The translations under genes were made by a program, and so were the position numbers. Shown here one piece after another: positions 1 through 5,315 of a DNA stretch of 5,315 bases (the stretch's first letter is position 1; each line of letters begins with the position of its first letter). The stretch comes from Planctomycetota bacterium (GTDB lineage: Bacteria; Planctomycetota; B15-G4). The stretch covers positions 1-5,315 of the forward strand of contig QNBX01000244.1 of assembly GCA_003644265.1 (NCBI GenBank), in the 5' to 3' direction. The notes below the pieces were generated by a model. The model saw only the letters and a program-made list of their open reading frames with translations, made no database searches and was not told the DNA's origin.

Positions 1-1
1 C

Positions 2-1921
2 GAGGGCTTCGCGCACCTCGGCGACGACCCCACGCCCGAGTGGAGCGAGGCGCCGGAGCAGCCCCGCGCGGCGCCGTTGGTGATCCGCTTCGAGGCCGCG
101 CGTAACGCTGACGAGCAGGTGCTATCGCTGCTGCAGCGCAACGTCAATGACGACTGGAGCGTGCTGCTCAACGGCGTCGCCATCGCCAGCCTGGCCCGGC
201 ACGAGGGCGTGCAGCGTCAGCACTACGCGGTGCCGGCGGACGCGCTGCGCGACGGCGCGAACGAGCTGCTGTTCCGCTGCGCGACCACGACCGACGACGT
301 CACGTTGGGCGACATCCGCCTGCACGCGGCCAGCCTGGCGCAGGTGCTGGACCTGGTCGAGCTGAGCGTCGCCGTGCACGACCCCGACGGTCGGCCCGTG
401 CCCGCGCGCATCACGCTGCTGGACGGCGCCGGCGCGCTGTTGACCGTGCGCGGCGTGAGCGGCCCGGCCACCGCCGTGCGCGAGGGCCTGGTCTACACCG
501 ACGGCTCCGCCACGGCGCTGCTGTTGCCGCGCGGGGAGACCGTGCTGCACGCCAGCCACGGCACCGAGTGGAGCCACGTCGAGCGCAGCGTGCGCGCCGG
601 CGTCGACGCGTCCGTCACGCTGACCCTGCGGCGCGAGCTGGACACGCGCGGCTGGATCGCGGCGGACACGCACATCCACACCGTCACCATCAGCGGGCAC
701 GGCGACTCCACTCTGGAGGAGCGCATGATCACCCTGGCGGCCGAGGGCGTGGAGCTGGCGGTGGCCAGCGACCACAACCACAACGTCGACTACCGCCCGT
801 TTCAGCTGGACGCCGGCCTGGAGGCCTGGTTCACGCCCGTAGTGGGCAACGAGGTCACCACGCCCCACGGCCACTTCAACGCCTTCCCGCTGGACGCTGA
901 CGACGAGGTGCCGCTGCACGACTCCACCGACTGGGTGGCGCTGGTGAACGACATGCGCGCCAAGGGCGCCCGGGCCGTGATCCTCAACCACCCACGCTGG
1001 CCGGCCTTTGACACCGGGCCCTTCGGGCGCTTCGGCCTCGACCAGGCCACCGGCCAGCGCCGCGCCACGGGCACCGCGTTCCTGTTTGACGCCATGGAGC
1101 TGGTCAACTCCACCACCGACACGGTGGAGCCGATGGTCCTGTTCCGCGACTGGTTCGCGCTGCTCAATCGTGGCGAGCGGATCTTTGCGGTGGGCTCATC
1201 CGACTCGCACACCGTGGGCGATCCGGTGGGGCGCGGGCGTACCTACGTGCGCAGCGACAGCGACGACCCGGCCGCGCTCGACGCCGAGGCGCTGGCCATG
1301 AACATCGCCGACGGGCACAGCTCCGTGAGCCTGGGCCTGCTGATCGACGTGCGCAGCGAGGGCCGCTCGGCCATGGGGCACACCGTGCTCGTGGACGACC
1401 AGGTGGTCGACCTCTCGGTGCGCGTGGCCGCCCCGTCGTGGGCGCGCCCCGAGCGCCTGGCGCTGTGGGTCAACGGCGAGCTGGTGCTCGAGCGCGAGCT
1501 GGCGCCGCCGCCGGGTCAGCCCTACGACGTGACGCTGCCCCTGGCGCTGGACCTGCCGCACCTGCACGACGCCTGGGTGGTGGTGGCGGTGTTCGGCCCC
1601 GACGCCGGCGGCGCCTGGTGGCCGGGGAGCAACGAGTACACCCTGGCGTGCAGCAACCCCGTGTTCCTGGACGTGGACGGCGACGGCGTCTGGCGGTCGC
1701 CGCGCGAGGTCGCTCAGGCGCGCTGGAAGGGGGCGCCCAACTCGATGGACCTGGTGGACGTGGACGACGCCGTGGCGTTGCAGTATCTGGAGCTGGCGGA
1801 CGCGTTCTACGAGCGCCAGGCGCGGCAACGACTGTCGCAGCTGGCGGACGGCTTTGCCCGGCGCAGCGCGGCCATCAAGGCCTGGCTGGAGCAGCGCAGC
1901 GCCGAGTCTGAGGGGCGCTGA
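2..1921 (+). CDS. CehA/McbA-family PHP-domain metallohydrolase, 5' end cut by the window
   Basis: Metal-dependent hydrolase of the CehA/McbA branch of the PHP superfamily; the substrate cannot be deduced. The frame is open from base 2, giving 25 codons before the first possible start (TTG at 77). That TTG has no Shine-Dalgarno nearby, so the true start and any signal peptide lie upstream. Numbering from TTG77: residues 1-90 look like a beta-sandwich (WSVLLNG); 92-185 resemble a carboxypeptidase-regulatory-like domain (VHDPDGRPVPA). The PHP domain covers about 193-425, with likely metal ligands H199/H201 (DTHIHT), D232/H233 (SDHN), E259 (GNE), H264/H266 (PHGHFN), H305 (NHPRWP) and D376/H378 (SSDSH). 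All expected PHP motifs are present, so the enzyme should be active. A C-terminal beta region (435-530) is followed by a calcium-loop-like DVDGDG at 532-537 and a helical tail. It is convergent with the M16 genes and not in their operon. The family is firm; the function is unknown. Export is inferred from the domain style only. Confidence 0.9.
   Translation, partial: EGFAHLGDDPTPEWSEAPEQPRAAPLVIRFEAARNADEQVLSLLQRNVNDDWSVLLNGVAIASLARHEGVQRQHYAVPADALRDGANELLFRCATTTDDVTLGDIRLHAASLAQVLDLVELSVAVHDPDGRPVPARITLLDGAGALLTVRGVSGPATAVREGLVYTDGSATALLLPRGETVLHASHGTEWSHVERSVRAGVDASVTLTLRRELDTRGWIAADTHIHTVTISGHGDSTLEERMITLAAEGVELAVASDHNHNVDYRPFQLDAGLEAWFTPVVGNEVTTPHGHFNAFPLDADDEVPLHDSTDWVALVNDMRAKGARAVILNHPRWPAFDTGPFGRFGLDQATGQRRATGTAFLFDAMELVNSTTDTVEPMVLFRDWFALLNRGERIFAVGSSDSHTVGDPVGRGRTYVRSDSDDPAALDAEALAMNIADGHSSVSLGLLIDVRSEGRSAMGHTVLVDDQVVDLSVRVAAPSWARPERLALWVNGELVLERELAPPPGQPYDVTLPLALDLPHLHDAWVVVAVFGPDAGGAWWPGSNEYTLACSNPVFLDVDGDGVWRSPREVAQARWKGAPNSMDLVDVDDAVALQYLELADAFYERQARQRLSQLADGFARRSAAIKAWLEQRSAESEGR
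671..1210 (+). other. PHP metal-binding core of the metallohydrolase
   Basis: This stretch encodes the catalytic core. HxH starts at 671, DHN at 770, and the SDSH motif ends at 1210, with GNE, HGH and NHP in between. The order and spacing match PHP-domain phosphoesterase-like hydrolases, which bind two or three metal ions in a barrel. No core ligand appears to be missing. Assignment of individual ligands is by motif alignment from memory, not by structure. Confidence 0.75.
1670..1687 (+). other. DxDxDG calcium-loop-like motif in the metallohydrolase C-terminus
   Basis: The codons give D532, D534 and D536 in the context LDVDGDGVW. This resembles the Ca-binding loop of EF-hand and dockerin-like repeats. 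It is a single copy, so it is not a dockerin. It probably stabilises the end of the C-terminal beta domain. Calcium binding is inferred from the acidic pattern only. Confidence 0.5.
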
Positions 1922-1941
1922 GCGAAGCGCGCGCGGCCGCG

Positions 1942-3507
1942 TTACTGCGCGCTGTCGCTCTCCTCGGGCATGGGCTCGCGCGTGAGCGGGTCCAGCATGG
2001 GCAGGTGCGTCACCTCGCCGTCGTGGAAGTCGGCCATGGACGCGCGTCCCTCCAGGTCGCCGGGCGCGATCTCGTCCCACTTGCCCACCACCAGCATGGC
2101 CAGGCCGTCGGGGTCGAGGTGCTGCTGGGCCACGCGCAGCACGGTGTCGGTGTCCACCGCGTCCACCCGCTCACGCCAGGTGCGCCAGTGGTCCGGGTCG
2201 CGCCCGGTCAGCTCGTCCCCGATGAAGATGCCCAGCATGGCGCCCTTGCTGGCGAAGCGCTGGGGGAAGGCCTCGATCAAAGCGTTCTTGGCCACGGCCA
2301 GCTCGTCTTCGGTGACCGGCTCGGTGCGGATGCGCTTGATCTCCTCCAGCACGATCTTGGCGGCCAGGGCCACGGTGCGGTTCTTGGACTGGTAGAAGGA
2401 GCCGAACAGGCCCTCGTACCAGACCTGCGGCTGGAAGAACGAGACCGCCGTGTAGGCCAGGCCCTCGTCGCTGCGCACGCGATTGGTGATGCGGCTGGTG
2501 AAGCCGCCGCCGCCCAGGATGTCGTTCATGACCTGCAGCGCCAGGGCGTCGGGGTCGTCGCGCCGAAAGCCCTTGCCGATCAGGATGGTGGTGCCCTGGG
2601 GCAGCTCGCCCTGGGTCGTGCGCGCGTGGAACACGCCGGGCTCCAGCGCCTGGCTGGGCGCGGGCGGCGCGGGGTTGCGCGGGCCGGCCTCCCAGCCGCT
2701 GAAGGCCTGCTCGAGCTGCGCCAGGATCGTGGCCGGCTCGACGTCGCCGGTGACGCCCACGATCAGGTTACCGGGGTGGAAGATCTGCGCGTGCAGCGCG
2801 CGCAGGCTGTCGCCGTTGGCGCGCGCGATGGAGTCGACCGTGGCCTCGCGACCCTGGTAGTGGCCGCTGCCGTAGACCAGCCGCGCCATGCTCGACATGG
2901 CTACGCCCATGGGGTTGTCGTTGCGCTGCTTGAAACCCTCGGTGATCTGGTCGCTGTTGACGCGCAGGCGCTCGGCGTCGAAGCCGGGGCGCAGCACGAC
3001 GTCCATGAACAGCGCGAAGGCCTCGTCGAAGTTGCTCTTGAGGCAGTCGAGCGAGGCGCCCGAGGTCTCGCCGCCCACGAAGGTGGAGACGTTGGCCGCC
3101 AGGAAGTCGAGCGCCTCGTCCAGCTCCTCGGGCGAGAGGCTGGTGGTGCCGCCGCGGCGCATCTGGCCGCCCAGCACGCCGGCCACGCCGGCCTGGTCGG
3201 CGGGCGCCAGGTACTCGCCGCCCATGAACTGGAACTGGATGCTCACCAGCGGGAACTCGTCGCTGGGCACGATGTAGACCGGCACGCCGCTGGGCAGCTC
3301 GTGGCGGTAGTCGGCGCCCGCTGGCGGCTCGAAGTCGAGCGCCGGAAAGCGGATCTGGTCGGGGTGCTCGGGCGTCTGGCCCGCCACGTCGGCGACGGCC
3401 AGGGCCAGCAGGATCAGGGCGAGGAGGGCGGTGCGCATGGCAAGCGTGCTCGGGCGGGAGGTGCGGGCTGGGGAGATGCGTGGGGAGAGTCCGTTGGCGT
3501 AGGGCAT
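1942..3507 (-). CDS. Secreted M16-family protein lacking the zinc site (non-catalytic partner subunit)
   Basis: Insulinase/pitrilysin (M16B-like) protein of 521 residues with two M16 halves (about 66-225 and 235-475). Where the active partner has HFFEH, this protein reads GVLGG (110-114), so both His and the Glu are Gly and it should not bind catalytic zinc. The C-terminal half keeps the family pattern SRITNRVRSDEGLAY, with R345 and Y352 as the likely substrate-binding Arg/Tyr pair. It most likely pairs with the upstream catalytic subunit in a periplasmic heterodimer. Start: ATG at 3507 overlaps the upstream stop as TGATG and has GGGAG 10 nt upstream, which suggests translational coupling. 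However, the hydrophobic signal segment begins at Met24 (ATG at 3438, MRTALLALILLALAVA). The 23 residues before it are Ser/Pro/Arg-rich with untypical codons, so 3438 may be the real start. Either choice gives the same mature protein, cleaved near VAGQ. The tail after about 475 is acidic. Confidence 0.9.
   Translation of the reverse strand: MPYANGLSPRISPARTSRPSTLAMRTALLALILLALAVADVAGQTPEHPDQIRFPALDFEPPAGADYRHELPSGVPVYIVPSDEFPLVSIQFQFMGGEYLAPADQAGVAGVLGGQMRRGGTTSLSPEELDEALDFLAANVSTFVGGETSGASLDCLKSNFDEAFALFMDVVLRPGFDAERLRVNSDQITEGFKQRNDNPMGVAMSSMARLVYGSGHYQGREATVDSIARANGDSLRALHAQIFHPGNLIVGVTGDVEPATILAQLEQAFSGWEAGPRNPAPPAPSQALEPGVFHARTTQGELPQGTTILIGKGFRRDDPDALALQVMNDILGGGGFTSRITNRVRSDEGLAYTAVSFFQPQVWYEGLFGSFYQSKNRTVALAAKIVLEEIKRIRTEPVTEDELAVAKNALIEAFPQRFASKGAMLGIFIGDELTGRDPDHWRTWRERVDAVDTDTVLRVAQQHLDPDGLAMLVVGKWDEIAPGDLEGRASMADFHDGEVTHLPMLDPLTREPMPEESDSAQ
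3436..3438 (-). other. Alternative start codon of the non-catalytic M16 gene
   Basis: This in-frame ATG (Met24 of the long form) is followed at once by Arg and a 15-residue hydrophobic run, the usual layout of a Sec signal peptide. In the 22 codons after the upstream ATG, four end in A or T (GGA, CCA, CCA, CTT). In the roughly 35 codons after this ATG only about one does. Against it, no Shine-Dalgarno is visible upstream. I consider the two starts about equally likely. Confidence 0.5.
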
Positions 3508-5252
3508 CAGTCGCCGGCTCCCGCGCGGAGCGTCTCGAGGTGTTCGGTCACCTGCTCGATGACGTACTCGAACATGGGCTTGGCTTCGTCAGGGACCATG
3601 CTGGCCTGTGAGCTGATCTGCGCCAGGATGCCCTCGACCGTGGCCGCGTCTTCGATGGCCGTGATCTGCGCCAGCATCTGCTTGGCGCCCTCCTGCTGCT
3701 CGGGGCTCAGGGCCAGCAGGGCCTCGTCCGCCGCCGGTGCGCCCTCGCGCCGGGTGTAGCTGGCCACGCAGCGATTGGTGGGGATCAGGTACTTGGCCGC
3801 CACGTGCTTGATGTCCTCGGCGGTCACCTCGGCCATGCGCCGCGGGGCCTCGTTGATGTACTCCCAGTCTCCCAGCGCCTCGAAGATGCCCAGCTGGATC
3901 TTGAGCGAGTTGTTGCTGCGCAGGCGCCGGTAGCTGTCGGCGGCCACCTGATTCTTGACCTTCTGCAGCTCGCGCTCGGGGATGGGCTGCTCGATCAGCT
4001 CGGCCAGCAGCTCGTACCAGGCGGCCTCGAGGTCGCCGGGCACGGCCTCGCCCTTGACCTGCGCGCTGAACGAGAAGGAGCCGGCGTACTTGCGGCTGTC
4101 CTGGAAGGCGCCGGCGGAGCTGGCGATCTCGGCGCCCTCCACCATGCCCTTGTAGAGCCGGCCCGTGCGGCCGTTGAGCAGCTCGCTCAGCATCTCGATG
4201 GCGTACTCGTCCTCGTGCATGAAGGGCACCGAGTGGTAGCGCACCTCCACCTGCGGCTGGCAGTCGCACTCGCCCGAGAGGCGCTTCTCGGCCAGCTGCT
4301 CCACCTCCAGCGTGACCACCGGCGGCGGCTCGATCTCGCCGCGCGGGATGGGCCCGAAGTAGCGCTCGATCTGCGCCTTGACCTCGTCGATCTGGAAGTC
4401 CCCGACCACCACGCCGACCAGGTTGTTGGGGCGGTAGTAGATGTCGAAGTACGCGTCGAAGTCCTCGCGCGTGTAGCTGTTGAGGTCGGTGGGCCAGCCG
4501 ATGACCGACCAGCTGTAGGGCGAGCTCTGCCAGAACATGGCGTCAAACTGCTCGTCCAGCACGCCGGTGGGGGAGGACTCGAGGCGCATGCGCCGCTCCT
4601 CGTGCACCACGTCGCGCTCGGAGTAGAACTCGCGGAAGACCGAGTCGGTCAGGCGGTCGGACTCCATCCACGCGAACAGCTCGAACTTATTGCTGGGCAG
4701 GCCGATGATGTAGAAGGTCACGTCCTCCGACGTGAACGCGTTCATGCCCGACGCGCCCTCGGCGCTGTAGATGCTGTCGAACTCGTTCTTGACGATCACG
4801 TCCTTGTGGGCGTCCATCAGCCGCTTGAGCTCGGCCCGCAGCGCGCGCAGCTCCTCGGTGTCGTTGGCCGGATCCCAGGGGTCGTCGATCTGCCCGCGCA
4901 GGTAGCGCGTGTACTGCTCACCCCAGGCGATGGCGTTGATCTGGCTCTTGACGTCCTTCTGGCGCGCCATGAACTCGGCGTCCTGCTCGGCGTCGCGCGT
5001 GCCGATGGTGCTGGTGCCCTTGAACATCATGTGCTCGAAGAAGTGGCTGATGCCGGTGATGCCGGGGCGCTCGTTGACCGAGCCCACCTGGGCCACCCAG
5101 CCGCAGGAGATGGTGTTGGGCTCCTCGAAGCGCGGCAGCAGCAGCCAGGTCATGCCGTTGTCGAGCACGAATTCCTCGACGGCGGTGTTCTGCGCGACGG
5201 CCGGCCAGGCGAGCAGTGTCATGGCCAGAAAGAGGGGCGGGGCGAGGCGCAT
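3507..5252 (-). CDS. Secreted catalytic M16-family zinc metallopeptidase
   Basis: Insulinase/pitrilysin-family peptidase of 581 residues. A Sec signal peptide (about 1-20, cleavage AVA/QN) predicts export to the periplasm. The inverted zinc motif HFFEH lies at 70-74: H70 and H74 bind zinc and E73 is the catalytic base. The third ligand is probably E219 in ERDVVHEE, seven residues after E212 as in pitrilysin. The N-domain continues with NAFTSEDVTFY (171-181) and IGWPTD. A second M16 half runs about 270-500 with the substrate-binding type motif GRTGRLYKGM (361-370). H74 to E219 is 145 residues against about 76 in classical members, because of a charged helical insert (about 86-165). A helical extension covers about 505-581. 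C329-x-C331 plus C50 and C495 could form disulfides. ATG at 5252 is supported by AGGAG with a 6-nt spacer. It is first in an operon with the zinc-less M16 gene, its likely partner. The peptide substrate is unknown. Confidence 0.95.
   Translation of the reverse strand: MRLAPPLFLAMTLLAWPAVAQNTAVEEFVLDNGMTWLLLPRFEEPNTISCGWVAQVGSVNERPGITGISHFFEHMMFKGTSTIGTRDAEQDAEFMARQKDVKSQINAIAWGEQYTRYLRGQIDDPWDPANDTEELRALRAELKRLMDAHKDVIVKNEFDSIYSAEGASGMNAFTSEDVTFYIIGLPSNKFELFAWMESDRLTDSVFREFYSERDVVHEERRMRLESSPTGVLDEQFDAMFWQSSPYSWSVIGWPTDLNSYTREDFDAYFDIYYRPNNLVGVVVGDFQIDEVKAQIERYFGPIPRGEIEPPPVVTLEVEQLAEKRLSGECDCQPQVEVRYHSVPFMHEDEYAIEMLSELLNGRTGRLYKGMVEGAEIASSAGAFQDSRKYAGSFSFSAQVKGEAVPGDLEAAWYELLAELIEQPIPERELQKVKNQVAADSYRRLRSNNSLKIQLGIFEALGDWEYINEAPRRMAEVTAEDIKHVAAKYLIPTNRCVASYTRREGAPAADEALLALSPEQQEGAKQMLAQITAIEDAATVEGILAQISSQASMVPDEAKPMFEYVIEQVTEHLETLRAGAGD
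3518..3522 (-). promoter_or_regulatory. Candidate Shine-Dalgarno for the coupled start of the second M16 gene
   Basis: The minus strand reads GGGAG, followed by a 10-nt spacer to the ATG at 3507, inside the end of the upstream coding sequence. The spacer is slightly long. Together with the TGATG stop/start overlap it fits translation re-initiation, but a chance match is possible at this GC content. Confidence 0.4.
4758..4997 (-). other. Charged helical insertion between the zinc ligands of the catalytic M16 protein
   Basis: Residues about 86-165 separate HFFEH from GMNAFTSED. In classical M16 enzymes those elements are only some 25 residues apart. The segment is rich in Asp, Glu, Lys and Arg, contains WGEQYTRYL and DDPWDP, and has a probable amphipathic helix at 132-152 (TEELRALRAELKRLM). 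I recall similar inserts in annotated M16 proteins of Acidobacteriota and Planctomycetota, so this is likely a subfamily trait and not an aberration. Its role is unknown; it may cap the catalytic chamber or contact the partner. Confidence 0.6.
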
Positions 5253-5258
5253 GGCGCT

Positions 5259-5263
5259 CTCCT
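5259..5263 (-). promoter_or_regulatory. Shine-Dalgarno of the catalytic M16 gene
   Basis: The minus strand reads AGGAG (within CAGGAGA), six bases before the ATG at 5252. This is close to ideal and decides the start. The start is also the one that exposes a complete signal peptide. Confidence 0.8.
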
Positions 5264-5289
5264 GCGGGTGGGGGGGAACCCCGCAGCAT

Positions 5290-5300
5290 ACCGGTCCGGT
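5290..5300. repeat. Short inverted repeat ACCGG-T-CCGGT in the operon leader
   Basis: Five-base arms around one central base, next to and overlapping by two bases the larger inverted repeat. On the minus strand the bases TATGCT follow directly (5290-5285) and loosely resemble a -10 box, but no matching -35 is seen. The 63-base leader (5253-5315) otherwise holds only the ribosome binding site and a C-run. Confidence 0.25.
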
Positions 5301-5315
5301 CGCGCCCGGCGCGAC
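5299..5315. repeat. Perfect 7-bp inverted repeat at the window edge, in the operon leader
   Basis: GTCGCGC and GCGCGAC flank a 3-base loop (CCG). It lies about 47 bases upstream of the M16 start and touches the right edge. It could be an operator, part of a terminator hairpin of a gene beyond the window, or chance in GC-rich DNA. No T-tract is visible within the window. Confidence 0.35.

Noticed and set aside
122..991. 289-codon frame on the minus strand inside the metallohydrolase
   Set aside because: Antisense shadow rich in His, Gln, Val, Arg and Gly. The plus strand encodes clear PHP motifs over the same bases.
1915..1930. Possible terminator hairpin GCGCT-GAGCGA-AGCGC at the end of the metallohydrolase gene
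   Set aside because: The stem is only 5 bp, overlaps the stop codon, and is followed by GC-rich sequence with no T-tract on either strand.
1932..1941. 10-bp palindrome CGCGGCCGCG in the 20-bp gap between convergent genes
   Set aside because: Perfect but loopless GC palindrome (it contains a NotI site), expected by chance in such DNA; no terminator features.
1196..2080. 294-codon minus-strand frame spanning the convergent junction
   Set aside because: Arg/Ala/His/Gln-biased composition with no domain. It overlaps two well-supported genes.
2005..3759. Long (584-codon) open frame on the plus strand opposite the second M16 gene
   Set aside because: Its product is low-complexity (Gly, Ala, Val, His, Gln, Arg) with no recognisable domain. 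It mirrors the GC-rich third positions of the real gene on the other strand and runs across the junction of both M16 genes.
5285..5290. TATGCT on the minus strand as a -10 box for the M16 operon
   Set aside because: It matches the consensus only partly, and the bases at the -35 distance (CGCGCC) bear no resemblance to TTGACA. The sigma factor use of this organism is unknown.

Overview
This is a very GC-rich, densely coding bacterial window. It holds three protein genes, no RNA genes, no mobile elements and no CRISPR. Third codon positions are almost all G or C, which is why long antisense shadow frames are present. The gene content is an exported CehA/McbA-type PHP metallohydrolase and a secreted M16 peptidase pair whose active member carries a long insert after the HxxEH motif. 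Such content is common in high-GC, environmental Gram-negative lineages such as Planctomycetota, Acidobacteriota, Myxococcota or Krumholzibacteriota. The window alone does not allow a firmer placement.

Layout. Positions 2-1921 (+) carry most of a CehA/McbA-family metallohydrolase. Its frame is open to the left edge, so its true start lies outside the window. A 20-bp GC-only style gap (1922-1941) separates it from a convergent two-gene unit on the minus strand. That unit is read from right to left: 5252-3507 encodes a catalytic M16 zinc peptidase (HFFEH motif, Sec signal peptide, clear Shine-Dalgarno). 3507-1942 encodes a second M16 protein whose three zinc-site positions are glycines, but which keeps the Arg/Tyr element of the C-terminal M16 domain. 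The two genes overlap by one base (TGATG). The last 63 bases (5253-5315) are the leader of this operon and contain two short inverted repeats.

How the genes work together. By analogy with known M16B heterodimers (mitochondrial processing peptidase and bacterial two-subunit M16B enzymes), the two M16 proteins probably form one periplasmic clamshell peptidase. The first would supply the zinc site and the second would complete the substrate chamber. The metallohydrolase is transcribed towards them and is not part of their operon, so no functional link is indicated. I found no clearly novel system here. The most interesting points are the active/inactive M16 pair, the long insertion between the zinc ligands, and an ambiguous start for the second M16 gene.
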